Below the pieces are notes generated by a model that saw only the letters and a program-made list of their open reading frames with translations, had not been told where the DNA came from and did not search any database. From Rhizomys pruinosus (taxonomy: Eukaryota > Chordata > Mammalia > Rodentia > Spalacidae), in assembly GCA_009823505.1 (NCBI GenBank), contig VZQC01012382.1, forward strand, positions 105,972-169,971: 64,000 nt of DNA, given 5' to 3'. Both the position numbers and the translations under genes were made by a program. Of this stretch, positions 46,311 to 56,870 are shown piece by piece (the first letter of the stretch is position 1; every line of letters starts with the position of its first letter).

Positions 46311-46581
46311 AAAGTGTTCAACATCAGGGCGGAGAGATGGCCTAGCGGTTAAGAGCGCCGACCACTCTTGCAGAGGACCCAGGTTCGATCCCCACCACCC
46401 ACATGGCGGCTGAGAACCATCTGAAATTCCAATTCCAGAAGAACTCCAGTTCCATGGGAATCCGACACCCTCTTCTGACCTCCGCGGCATTGCACAACAC
46501 AGGTGCACAAACCTACGTGCAGACAGTACACTCATACAAATACAAAAATAAATAAAATAAAATAAAAAGTATTCAACATCA
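46311..46581 (+). mobile_element. B2 SINE in L1, with TSD
   Basis: B2 at 46327-46565, internal-duplication subfamily. TSD AAAGTGTTCAACATCA (46311-46326) against AAAGTATTCAACATCA (46566-46581). A third copy of the site follows at about 46586-46601. Confidence 0.88.
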
Positions 46582-46683
46582 AAAAAAGTGTTCAACATCA
46601 TTGCTAATTAAGGAAATGCAAATTAAAACCACTTTAAGATTTCATCTTACCCTTATAAGAATGGATATGATCCAGAACATAAA

Positions 46684-46825
46684 TTAGCCAGGCATGGTGG
46701 TGCACTCGGGAGGCAGAGGCAGGCAGATCTCTCTGAGTTCAAGGCCACCCTGATCTACATAATGAGTTCCAAGACAGCTGGGGCTACAGAGAGACCCTGT
46801 CTCAAAAATACCAAAGGAAAAAAAA
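46684..46825 (+). mobile_element. B1 SINE in L1
   Basis: 'gccaggcatggtggtgcact' to 'gagagaccctgtctcaaaaa'; part of the head ('cctttaatcccagca') is missing. Confidence 0.88.
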
Positions 46826-46947
46826 TGGTACCAAATGCTGGAGAGGCTGTGGGGAAAGAGGAACATTCCTCCACTGCTGATGGGAATGCAAACTTGTGCA
46901 ACCCCTATGGAAAGCAGTGTGGAGAACTCTTAAAAGACTCAAAATGA

Positions 46948-47170
46948 GGGGCTGGAGAGATGGCTCAGTAGTTAAGAGTGCTCTTGCAGAGGACCTGGGT
47001 TCAATTCCCAGCACCCACATAGCAGCTAAGAACTGTCTTTAACTCCAGTTCCAGAGGAATCTGACACCCTCTTCTGACCTCTGTGGGCATTATGCAACAT
47101 GGGTGCACCAACCTACATGCAGACAGTACACTCATACACATAAAAAAAAAATAAATTTAAATTTTATTTA
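46948..47170 (+). mobile_element. B2 SINE in L1, with TSD
   Basis: Clean B2 head to tail. AAAAGACTC occurs just before (46932-46940) and just after (47171-47179). Confidence 0.9.
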
Positions 47171-47834
47171 AAAAGACTCGAACCTACCACTTGACTCAGT
47201 CATTGGGTATATGCCCAAAAGATTCATCCTGTTGCAGAGATGTATGCAAAACCATGTTTATTGCAGCTCTTTTCACAGTAGTGAAGAGCTAGAGTGTCCC
47301 TCAATGGATGAGTAAATAATGAAAATGTGGTACATTTACACAATGGAGTTATGCAGCAATAAAGAAAGATGGCATCATAAAATTTACAGGTAAATGGATG
47401 GAACTTGAAGCTGTTAGGCTAAGTGAAGTAACACAGAAAACAAATGACATATGGTGTCCCTCATTTGTGGATCCTAGCACCAATTCCTTATATACTCTGT
47501 CATTTTGCTATATGTGTGGAGTATATATATGCATATTTTGGAGTAATATAGAATTAAAGGGAACAACAACAACAAAAGACTTATTCAAATATCTGACCAA
47601 AACAGTAAATTTCTACATCAAGAAGATTAAAAAAGACTAAGAAAAAGATCCAAGACAAGACTTAACATGTGTTGCAGAATTCATGAGCTCTAGTGGGGGG
47701 CAGGGAGCATGGATGGGGGAACAGTATAAACTTGATTGGGAAAGGTTGAACAAAATGCAAGAAAGCTTAATAAAAATTTAAAAATAAAGAAAAAGAAACT
47801 CTTTGGAAACCTTTCATAGGAGGAAAAGAAAAAC

Positions 47835-48050
47835 TTGGGCTGGAGAGATGGCTCAATCGTTAAGAGCACTGACTACTCCTACAGAAGATCCAGGTTCAAT
47901 TACCAGCATCCATATGATGGCTAACAGCCTTCCATAACTCCAGAGGATCCAATGCCCTCTTCTGACCTCTGTGGGCATTGCACAACATGGATGCTATTAA
48001 ATACATGCAGGCAATACACTCAGACATAGAATATAAACATAATGAATTAT
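47835..48050 (+). mobile_element. B2 SINE
   Basis: 'gggctggagagatggctcaa' to 'acactcagacatagaatata'. Confidence 0.88.
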
Positions 48051-48226
48051 TATTTTTTTTTTAGTCTTTTTTGAGACAGGGTCTCCCTGTAGCTCCAGCT
48101 GTCCTGGAATTCACTCTGTAGACCAGGCTGGCCTTGAACTCACAAAGATCCGCCTGCCTCTGCCTCTGCCTCCCAAGTGCTAGGATTAAAGGTGTGCGCC
48201 ACCACGCCCGGCTATAATGAATTATT
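48039..48226 (-). mobile_element. B1 SINE with 13-bp TSD
   Basis: Antisense B1 at 48052-48213. ATAATGAATTATT flanks it at 48039-48051 and 48214-48226, so it inserted in the tail of the preceding B2. Confidence 0.93.
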
Positions 48227-48248
48227 TTTTAAAAAAATTACTTGTCTT

Positions 48249-48364
48249 ACCTTGTGTAGTGGTGCATGCCTTTAATCCCAGCACTCATGAGGCAGATGCA
48301 GGTGGATCTTCATGAGTTCAAGGCCAGGACAGCTGAGGCTACAAGGAGACCCTGTCTCAAAAAG
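48249..48364 (+). mobile_element. B1 SINE, internally shortened
   Basis: 'tgcctttaatcccagcactc' to 'ggagaccctgtctcaaaaag'; it lacks the 'cctggtctacagagtgagtt' part. Confidence 0.88.
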
Positions 48365-48372
48365 GCCACAAA

Positions 48373-48434
48373 AAATACTTTTCTGTTGCCATGATAAAAC
48401 ACTGTGACCAAGGGAACTTGTAAAATGAAGAGTC
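48373..48434 (+). mobile_element. Rodent dispersed repeat, 5' part, split by L1
   Basis: 'ctgttgccatgataaaacac' and 'tgtgaccaaggg' form the start of this family. It is broken at AAGAGTC (48428-48434) and resumes at 54762. Confidence 0.75.
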
Positions 48435-48652
48435 AGCACAGAGTACCAATAACCCCCCCCCCCCCCGGAAAACTGGAATTGCTGAGGGACTGTCCAAGTG
48501 TATATTTTTTGGAGAACCTTCAGAACAGAAAGGGAAGAGTGAGTTAGACTTCCAATAAAAAGACATCTGAAGGAAGCAAACAAAGCAAGCCTTCAACCTA
48601 GTGAAGAGGCATTCGTGATTCACATTGAAATACAGGCAAAAAGGGAAACCCA

Positions 48653-49776
48653 CATGCCAGGGACACGATGAAGGGACAACATGGGAAAGGTGTAGGATAA
48701 TTCCACACCAAGCTCTACCAACCCTATGGGATATTCCTACAGTGGGATCCCCCTGGGTATGGCCCAGGACACAGATCTTAGAGGAACAATTGCAGACATA
48801 TTCAAATAAGTCAAAGAATATAAAGAACAAGTCAGAGAACTAAGGAGAGAGAATGAAAAACTCAAGAAAGACCTAGAGGGAGAGAATGACAAATACCAGA
48901 AGGAAATGGAAACACTGAAAAAGGAAACCAACCAGCAAAGCAAGGAGCTACAGGAAGAGATTGAGAAGCTCCAAAAGGAAGTGGAAATACTGAATAAATT
49001 ACAGGATGGAATGAAAAAGGAAATAAAACACTCATTAAATCAAGAGGAAAGGAATGGAAAAATCCTCAGAAATAGAATGGAGGAAACAGAACAAAGAATA
49101 ACAGAGCTGGAAGATAATACAGAACAATTACAAAGCTCAAGTAAAGATTAGGAAAATTTTTAAAATATACAAAAGTGAAACAACCAGGAAATATGGGACA
49201 CTATGAAAAAAATCAAACTACTGCATCATAGGAATAAAGGAAGGAGAAGAATCCCAAGAGAATGGTATTGATCAGGATAATAGATGAAAATTTCCCCAAA
49301 CTAAAAAAACTAAACTAAAAAAAGACAAGCCCATACAAATACAAGAAGCACATAGAACTCCAAACAGACAAGATCAGGAAAGAAACTCCCCACATAGTTT
49401 CATAGTTAAAACACTAGACACCCAAAACAAAGACAAAATTCTGAAAGCCACAAAAGAAAAACAAGTTATGTATAAGGGGAAACCCATCAGAATTACAACC
49501 AACATCTCAGTGCAAACTATCAAAGCAAGAAGAACGTGGAGCAAAGCATTCCCAGTGTTAAAGGTCTATAGATGCCAACCAAGGTTGCTATACCCAGAAA
49601 AAAGGTCCATTATAGTTGAAGGAGAGAGAAAAATCTTCCATGACATAAACAAGATGATAGAATACATGTCCAGAAAACCAACCTTTCAGAAACAATTCAA
49701 AGGACAGAAGAGAGGAGCAATTCAAAGGACAGAAGAGAGCAGCAACTATCCCCAGGCACCTAGAGAAAGAAATTAA
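48653..49776 (+). pseudogene. L1 ORF1 remnant
   Basis: Coiled-coil trimer-forming RNA-binding protein of L1. A charged heptad-rich segment is read at 48906-49151 and the C-terminal domain at 49468-49776. Stops and frameshifts lie before, between and within. A 24-bp tandem repeat near 49695-49745 extends the last frame. Confidence 0.8.
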
Positions 49777-49814
49777 TAAAAACATAACTGCAGAAATAGA
49801 AACTGAGACTAAAA

Positions 49815-50611
49815 ATGCAAATAGATGATAAGGTCAAAGGAAGCAACACCATGCATCTTTCAATTATAACCTTAAATATTAGTGGACTAAACTCCCCAAT
49901 CAAAAGACATAGACTGGGAGATTGGATTAGGAAACCAAACCCATCTATATGCTGTCTACAAGAAACCCATCTCACTCTCAAGGATAGGCACCAATTTAAG
50001 GTGAAGGGATGGAAAAAAATATTCCAAGCAAATGGTACCAAAAAGAAAGCAAGTGTTGCTATTTTAGTATCAGACAAAATAGACTTTGAAGTAAAAGAAA
50101 TCAAAAGAGATAAAGAGAGCCATTACATCTTTCTCAAAGGAACAATTGACCATGAAGATTCACAATCATGAACATATATATGCACCAAACTTTATAAAGA
50201 CAATTCTCCGGGACCTCAAGGCACAGATTAACCCTAGCACACTAATAATAGGGGACTTCAATACCCCACTAAGTCCTTTGGACAGATCAACCAGACAAAG
50301 AATAAACAAAGAGACATCTGAACTGAATGATATGATACACCAAATGGACTTCAGAGATATCTACTGAATATTCCACCCTAACACCAGAGAATACACTTTT
50401 GACTCAGCACCCCACAGAACATTCTCCAAAATCAACCACATACTTGGACACAGGAAAAAAAAACCTCAACAAATACAAAAATATTGAAACAATTGCATGC
50501 ATTCTATCAGACCACTGTGCAATAAAGCTCAACATCAACACCAGGATAAGCCCTACTATCTACAAGAACACATGGAGACTAAAAAACATTCTCCTGAATA
50601 ATGAATAGGTC

Positions 50612-50659
<48 letters not shown>

Positions 50660-52137
50660 AAAGCATTCCTGGAATTGAGTGACAATGACAATACAACACA
50701 ACAAAACCTATGGGATACTTTAAAAGCAGTCCTAAGAGGGAAGTTTATAGCCCTAAGTGCCTACATCAGAAAAACAGAAAGAGCACAAGTGAATGATCTA
50801 ACACTCCAACTAAAAACACTTGAGAGACAACAACGAATGACCCTAAACACAACAGACAGAAAGAAATAACAAAAATCAGAGCAGAAATCATTGAAATAGA
50901 AACAAAGAAAACAATACAAAAAAAAAAATCAATGAATCTAAAAGTTGGTTCTTTGAGAGAATGAACAAGATAGACAGACCTCTAGCCCAGTTAACCAAAA
51001 GAAAGAAAGCACAATTCCAAATCAATAGAATTTGTGATGAAAGGGGAATCATCACAACAGACAATGAAAAGATCCAATCATATGAGAATACTTCAAAAAC
51101 CTATACTCTACCAAGTTTGAAAACGTAGAAGAAATGGACGAATATCTGAAACCCTGGGAATCACCAAAGCTTAACCAAGAAGAGATCAACAGCTTAAAAA
51201 GACCCATAATATATGAAGAAATTGAAGATGTAATTAGAAACCTCCCAACTAAAAAAAAAACCCCAGGCCCAGATGGCTTCAAAGCAGAACTCTATAAAAC
51301 ATTTCAAAAAGACTTACAACCATTATTACTCAAATTGTTCAGAAGGATTCAAGCAGAGGGAAATCTCCCAAATTCCTTCTATGAAGTCAGCATCACTCTA
51401 ATACCAAAACCAGGCAAAGATACAACCAAAAAGGAGAACTAGAGACCCATCTCATTAATGAACACAGATACAAAAATTCTCAACAAAATAGTTGCAAATC
51501 TCATAGAGACCCACATCAAAAAGATCATCCATCATGACCAAGTTAGATTCATACCAGAGATGCAGGGATGGTTCAACATACAAAAATCAATAAATATCAT
51601 AAAGCACATAAATGGACTGAAAGACAAAAACCACATGATCATCTCAATTGATGCAGAAAAAGCCTTTGACAAAATCCAGTATCCCTTCATGCTTAAAGTC
51701 CTACAGGGAACTGGTTTGGAGAGATCATTCCTCAATGTAATCAAAGCCATATACATGAAACCCACAGCCAACGTCATCCTAAATGGAGAAGAGACAGAAG
51801 CATTCCCCTTAAAGGTAGGAACTCTGCAAGGCCTTCCCCTGTCACCACTCCTCTTCAATATAGTGCTTGAAACACTTGCTAGGGCAATAAGGCAAGAAAA
51901 GGAAGAGGAAGACAAACTATCCCTTTTTGCTGATGATATGATTGTTTACCTAAGGGATGCTAAAAACTCCACTAGAAAGCTCCCCAAAATGATTAAGAGT
52001 TTCAGTAAAGTGGCAGGATACAAAATTAACCTAGAAAAATCAGTAGCCTTTCTTTACACCAACAAGCACCTGAAGAAGGAATACAAGGAGACCTTCCCAC
52101 TCACAATAGCCTCAAAAACAATAAGATACTTAGGAAT
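49815..52137 (+). pseudogene. L1 ORF2 remnant, 5' part (endonuclease and RT)
   Basis: Endonuclease pieces: the N-terminal 'LNISGLNSPIKRHRL' and 'CCLQETHL' region in 49815-50171, 'GDFNTPLSPLDRS' in 50146-50367 and 'SDHCAIKLNI' in 50399-50608. RT: 51134-51442 and a 263-aa frame starting at 51458 with '[10 protein letters not shown]', '[10 protein letters not shown]' and the palm/thumb; its last part is ERV sequence from 52143. A (GAAA)n tract (50613-50660) lies in the linker. The frame is broken at several points, so it is non-functional. Confidence 0.9.
50613..50660. repeat. (GAAA)n microsatellite inside L1 ORF2
   Basis: About twelve units; expanded relative to normal ORF2 sequence. Confidence 0.95.
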
Positions 52138-52142
52138 AAACC
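52138..52142. repeat. ERV target-site duplication, left
   Basis: AAACC, repeated at 54374-54378. Removing the insert and one copy restores continuous L1 sequence matching the 12.2-kb L1 near 14253. Confidence 0.88.
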
Positions 52143-52148
52143 TGTTAG

Positions 52149-52435
52149 TTATGGTGTGCTCCCCCACAGGCAGTGTACAGTTTTCATTAGAGTCTTATCT
52201 CCGTGAGTCTGGGCAGCTGCCCAGACCCACTCCTTTTCATCAGGAGTAAGGGAGTTAGAGAGAAGCACAAACATATCATGCCAGGAAAGATCATAGCTCT
52301 GGGTGAGCATAAGAAATTCTTTAATGAACCTGGCAGGGTCTCTGGAAAAGGAGACCAATAGCTTTTCAATCTGCGATAAGCCATTCAGGGAAGAGGGACC
52401 AGGACTCTTACTAAGCCATGTGCCCCTGCTACTTG
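52149..52435 (-). pseudogene. ERV gag remnant, capsid N-terminal region
   Basis: Minus-strand frames here carry the class I ERV capsid signature around 'FIKEF', 'LTQSYDLSW' and 'LTPDEKE'. It is out of frame with the upstream matrix/p12 portion (stop just after 52436) and is cut off at 52149. Confidence 0.75.
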
Positions 52436-53113
52436 TCAGAGAGGAAAAAGTCCACCCGGATCAGTACGGGAGCGGGTGTGGTGGGAGATGGGTGATGGGT
52501 CTGGAGCAGAGGAGGCTGTGGCTGGCAGTGGAGAAAAGGCCACGGGAAGTGCAGACAAAGGTAAAGCAGTTGCTGGAGCTGTAGGAGGAGGGGTAGGCAG
52601 AGGAGAGCGGGGTGCTGAGGTATCCAAGTCTGGAGCCATGGGAGGAGGGGCAGGGTCCAGTGGAGAGCCTAGATTGGCCACATCAAGGTCAAAAGCAAAA
52701 GTGGAGTTCTGGTCTAGTATATAGGGAGGGGGACAGGAAGCTTCCTTAGTTGTCTGTGACCCAAATCTGGGTGCTGCTGATTTGGCAAGGAGAACCTGAT
52801 GAGGGTGGCAAGAGGAATAGAGACAGGGATGTGAGTGAAAGGCAAAGAATGCCTGTACATACAGACATTCCGACCATCTACCAGAGCGCTGGCAAAAGTC
52901 TCTCAAAGCTGTGAGAATATGGGGATCTAAGGTACCCATCTCAAGCCAGACAATATTGTTAGCTAATTGATACCATGGCCAGATAGTAGAGCAGAGTCTC
53001 TTAAGGACTTTAGGGTTAATTTCTTTAGAGAGGTTGAGTTCTTGTAAAGAGCATAGGAGACAGTCCAAGGGTGTGAGACCCAGGGCCTCTCCTTTAGAGT
53101 GTGAGGCTCCTAT
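52436..53113 (-). pseudogene. ERV gag remnant, matrix and proline-rich region
   Basis: Gag is the retroviral structural polyprotein. Read on the minus strand, the initiator position (53113-53111) is ATA where ATG is expected, with the glycine of the myristoylation signal (GAS) kept after it. A matrix-like tryptophan/tyrosine region and 'VQAFFAF' follow, then a proline-rich linker, then a TGA. The frame is uninterrupted for about 225 codons, so decay is modest, but there is no start and no complete product. Confidence 0.78.
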
Positions 53114-53981
53114 ATTAGGGGTTAGAGGATAAGGAAGAGAGGAGAGGAACAGAGGGAGAGGGAGAGAGAGAAAAGAGATCTGTAGGAAGGAAATGAAGTC
53201 TTTTTAGTCTCAGAAAGCAGCCACCCGAGAGCTAAGGCGTGTCCGCCTTAGTTCTAAGTGGATCCTGATCAGAAACCCCAGGACTGCGTGACCAGTGTGG
53301 GAGTCTCTGAAGTCGAAGCCTGCAAGCCTGTGAAGTCAGCATCCCAAAATCACAGGGGAGGCCAAAATTCGGGTCCAGATTCTGTCCCCAGCAACCCGGT
53401 AGAGAGCAAATCTGGATGGAAAACATTGGGGAGAATCCCTGATTTTGCCAGTACTCAGGGATTCTTTAAAAATGGAATGGAAAATAATGGGAGACTAAAA
53501 AGAACGAAGGAAGAGGATTGGAGGGAAGGCAGTCAGAAAGCAGTAGGTTAGACAGGAAATGTAGAGGCAGAGGGGGTAGCTAGAGGGGGCAGAACACATG
53601 CAGGGTTGCACAGAAGGTAGGGGTGGGAGATGGACTCTCTGCTCACTCAGGTGCCCGTCTGGCTGGCCACCCACAAGGCGACTTAAGAGATCTTACCATG
53701 AAGGCCACATGTATAAAGCCTGTGCTCAGTCATCACACGTGTGATGAGTGCCCAATGAGGTTAAATGATCTCAGTGGAACCGTGGATTGGGGCCCAATCA
53801 GATTCTGTAGCCCAAGAGCCGTGGAACCATAACATGCACTCTAACTTTCAGGCACAGTCACACGGGGATACAGTAGGGTAGGATAAGGAGAGGAGATGGT
53901 ACCTTTTGGCCAAATGCTGGTGGGTGCTGTCTTAGCCTGCACTCGGCATCTGGCCTGACCAGAGGCCTTACCGGCTACCCT

Positions 53982-53993
53982 GGGGGGGGGGGG
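53982..53993. repeat. Poly-G homopolymer, 12 nt
   Basis: In the ERV leader. Confidence 0.9.
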
Positions 53994-54004
53994 CAATCAG
54001 CAAT

Positions 54005-54022
54005 CCAAGTCACGAGGCACCA
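54005..54022 (-). other. Candidate ERV primer-binding site
   Basis: TGGTGCCTCGTGACTTGG on the minus strand, three bases after the LTR's terminal CA. It resembles the tRNA-His PBS (TGGTGCCGTGACTCGG) with a two-base insertion and one change, so the primer is uncertain. Confidence 0.6.
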
Positions 54023-54025
54023 GAA

Positions 54026-54188
54026 TGTTAGGTTTTAAAAAACGTCCATGTATCCCCAGCTCCAGCCCCAGATAAAAAGGCACATGAGGCTTAAGTCAGG
54101 CCAGGAACAAGATTTACTTCCATGTGGAATTACCAGTGAGGGCCACTTGCAAGGGCTGCCTGCAGACACGTGGAACCAGACATATGGC

Positions 54189-54235
<47 letters not shown>

Positions 54236-54373
54236 TGGTGCCTGGGGCCCACCCACTTAGAGCCAGGGCATGGGCGGGGCCTCAGGTACAGAGGAAGTGG
54301 TCAGAAGATTGACAGGCTCTGGAGGAAGTGGGCGTCTGTGTCCCTTGGTATTCTGAGAAGCCCAGACCTAACA
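54026..54373 (-). repeat. ERV 5' LTR, 348 bp
   Basis: Starts TGTTAGG and ends CCTAACA on the minus strand. It includes a (GA)n tract (54191-54232) that also yields spurious 'RERERE' frames. Confidence 0.85.
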
Positions 54374-54378
54374 AAACC
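54374..54378. repeat. ERV target-site duplication, right
   Basis: AAACC; partner of 52138-52142. Confidence 0.88.
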
Positions 54379-54761
54379 TAACCAAAGACACCAAAGATCT
54401 CTACCAAAAAGAAAAAAAAATCTTTAAACCCCTGAAGAAGGAAATTGAAGAAGACATCAGAAGATGGAGAGACTTCTCATACTCATGGATTGGAAAAATT
54501 AACATAGTAAAAATGTCCATTCTACCCAAACTAATATGCAGATTCAACGAGATCCCAATTAAAATCCCCAAGAGTTTCTTCACAGGCTTAGAAAAAAAAG
54601 TCCTTAATTTCATATGGAAAAACAAAAGATCCCGAATAGCCAAAGCAACACTGAGCAAAAAGCGTAATACAGGGGGGGAATCTCTATACCAGACTTCAAA
54701 CTATGCTACAGGGCTATAGTCATAAAAACAGAAAATAAAATTAATTAATTAATTAATTAAA
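54379..54761 (+). pseudogene. L1 ORF2 remnant, after the ERV
   Basis: Continues exactly where 52142 stops ('taaccaaagacaccaaagat'), covers the thumb region (ORF 54513-54719, '[22 protein letters not shown]'-type sequence split by frame), and ends in the A-rich tail near 54731-54761. Confidence 0.85.
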
Positions 54762-55050
54762 AAGAGTCTATTTGAGCTTATGGTTCCAGAGAAATCAGAA
54801 TCTGTCATGGTGGGAGGCATGCTGGTAAGAGGTAGCCAGAAGAGAAAGAAGATGCTGATATCTTCAAGCAGACACAGGACCCAGAGAGAGGCTGGCAATT
54901 CTGCAAAGCTTAAGGGCTCTCTAAGCCCAGTCCCAGTGACTAGCTTCCACCAGCAAGACTACACCTTCCAAAACCTCCCAAAACAGTGCCACCAACTGGG
55001 GACAAAATGTCTGACTACTTGGAGGATATAGCAGACATTCTCATTCGAAC
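54762..55050 (+). mobile_element. Rodent dispersed repeat, 3' part, split by L1
   Basis: 'agtctatttgagcttatgg', 'catggtgggaggcatgctgg', 'gtgccaccaactggggacaa' and 'cattctcattcgaacca' are hallmarks of this rodent repeat. The 5' part is at 48373-48434. Confidence 0.75.
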
Positions 55051-56239
55051 CAAGTTACTCTTACCTATTTTATTCCTATCGATTCCCTGAGTCAATATCT
55101 ATACACTCTTCTACACAGACAAATAACTCAATGTCCTCATTTTGCAGAAGATTCTGAGAGCTAAAGAAATAAACTGACTTTCCCAAAGTCTCCCAGTGGA
55201 TTTGCAACAAATCTCTGAATCCAGCTGATATCTTTGTCCATGACTGCAACACGACTTCACATAGACATGGATGTTTTTGTTAGAGTCTGTTTTGTAAATA
55301 TCTAGAAGACTTTGGTAACACTAATTGTCATATCTATCATCTAAAAAAAGAACAGAGCTACCAACTTTGCAACTGCAATATCCAAAAGAGTATATCTCTC
55401 TAAGAGGTGCTAGCCAGGGAAGAACAAAAGAGCTGTTTGCAGTCAGTCACCTCCCATGCAGCAAGTTACACATTTACAATTTTGTCTTGAGCTCTTCTCC
55501 ATCTTTCCTCTGTCAGAATCCAGTAAAACTGTCCTTTGGAACAAAAAGCATGTTCCATGGCCATAACATCACCACTCATCAGAGAAGCTTCTTTTTTTGC
55601 TACAGATGACGAGTATTACAGTTCTACAACTGGCCAAGCAAAGAATGAGTGTCTGTGAGATGCCCAGACCTAAGGGACACATCTACCATGGAACCTCTAC
55701 ACCAAAGGGTCATGGACATAGCAGAACAGGCATGGGGGTGGGGTAAGAAAGAATACTGCTCCATCTCTCAACTCTTGTCAGGGAAGCTTCCTCATGCAAC
55801 AGAGGATGATTAATACATAAAGCCACAACTTGCCAAAGTATAGGAAATAAGAGGTGCCAGAGTGTATGTCCCTGGACAGAAATCCCATGTTAAAGCTCAC
55901 CTACACAGGGTTCAGGAATCAGAAGAGGAGGCAGAAAGATTGTAAGAGCCAGAAATGGTAGAAGACCACAATGAAACAGTCTTTCTGGCAGCTGGGAACT
56001 TGCTCGTATGACTATAGCCATGGTGACCCTGTGCACAAGTCCCATGCAAACACAAACCAGACAAAAACTCAGCATAGAGCTAGGGTATTGGACAAGAAGC
56101 CCCACTTTAGCTGAGGAACTATTGCCATCTCATCACTTCTGGATGAAGTAGAGTTGATCTTCTTTAAACAAGTGGTGCTAGATAGGCTGCCAGGTTCCAG
56201 TGGGTAAAAACACACTGAGGGACACCTGGGGACACAAAT
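55051..56239. other. Mostly unassigned DNA
   Basis: A MIR relic (antisense) at 55125-55240 with 'cattttgcagaagattctga' and 'ctgactttcccaaagtctcc'; otherwise nothing recognised. Confidence 0.4.
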
Positions 56240-56392
56240 ATGACTCAATATGCCTTAACATGTATCCCGGAATGCATGAAATTCAGCGGTGTATATGGGT
56301 GGTGAAGATAGGGGAGGAGCTTAAATACGGTTAAGATGTATTGTCTGAAATGCATAAAAATTCAATAAAAATGTATATTGACAAAAAGGAAT
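56240..56392 (+). mobile_element. L1 3' UTR end fragment
   Basis: 'ccttaacatgtatcccggaa', a G-rich patch, 'gaaatgcataaaaattcaat' and AATAAAAATG. Confidence 0.65.
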
Positions 56393-56870
56393 GAGACAAT
56401 ACATTTTGTCATGTACCATGGAGAAAAAGGAACCCTTCATCACTGCTCGCAGGAGGCACATACAGCCATTATGGAAATCAGTTTGGAGGTTTCTCAATAA
56501 TCAAAAATAAAAATAGCATATGACACAGCAATCTTACCACCTTATAATCACAGAACTCTATATCTTACATAGGGACATAAGCACTCTGCTTACTGCTACT
56601 ATGTTCACTACAGCAAGGAAATGGGAAAAATCTGTCCATGGACAAATGGATAACAAAAATCTGATACATATATAAAATGGAATATTATCAGTTCTAAAGA
56701 AAAATGAAACCACAAGATTCACAGTAAAATGGATGCATTTAGAATGTATATTAGGCGAGGTCACCAATCTCGGAAAATAAGACATTGCATGTCTTCCTTC
56801 ACATAGCCTATAGTGTATACAATGCACATATGTAAATAAACACATGTGTGCATATATTATTTATATATTT
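56393..56870 (+). mobile_element. Older L1 ORF2 C-terminal fragment
   Basis: Collinear by eye with 15310-15690: 'acagccattatggaaatcag', 'ggacaaatggataacaaaaa', 'atataaaatggaatattatc' and 'aaaatggatgcatttagaat'. More diverged than the other L1s. Confidence 0.75.

Larger units (their letters stand above)
46230..47800 (+). mobile_element. L1 ORF2 3' end and 3' UTR, carrying three SINEs
   Basis: Without the SINEs it reads collinear with the 12.2-kb L1 from about 15090 to its end: '...aaagtgttcaacatcat', 'caaatgctggagaggctgtg', 'aaagactc...' and 'tacacaatggagttatgcag'. It ends in a G-rich 3' UTR and AATAAAAATTTAAAA. Insertions: B2 (46327-46565), B1 (about 46684-46825) and B2 (46948-47170). Confidence 0.85.
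52143..54373 (-). mobile_element. Deleted class I ERV (LTR-leader-gag) inserted in L1
   Basis: The 2,231-bp insert has ends forming TGTTAG...CTAACA and a 5-bp TSD. On the minus strand: one 5' LTR (54373-54026), primer-binding-like site (54022-54005), leader, gag matrix to mid-capsid (53113 to about 52150), then an abrupt stop with only a few terminal LTR bases (CTAACA) left. Rest of gag, pol, env and nearly all of the 3' LTR are absent. It cannot replicate. Confidence 0.88.
48435..54761 (+). mobile_element. L1 LINE, 5' end present, 3' truncated inside ORF2, split by an ERV
   Basis: It runs from 5' UTR-like sequence through ORF1 (about 48653-49776) and ORF2 (about 49815 onward). It stops inside ORF2 (after the region of ORF 54513-54719) in an A-rich tail with (TTAA)n. 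The flanking AAGAGTC repeats (48428-48434 and 54762-54768) fit a TSD. Missing ORF2 C-terminus and 3' UTR while the 5' end is kept is unusual and suggests premature polyadenylation of the L1 RNA. An ERV occupies 52143-54373. Confidence 0.85.

Noticed and set aside
54048..54427. RERERE-rich ORFs
   Set aside because: Translation of (GA)n within an ERV LTR.
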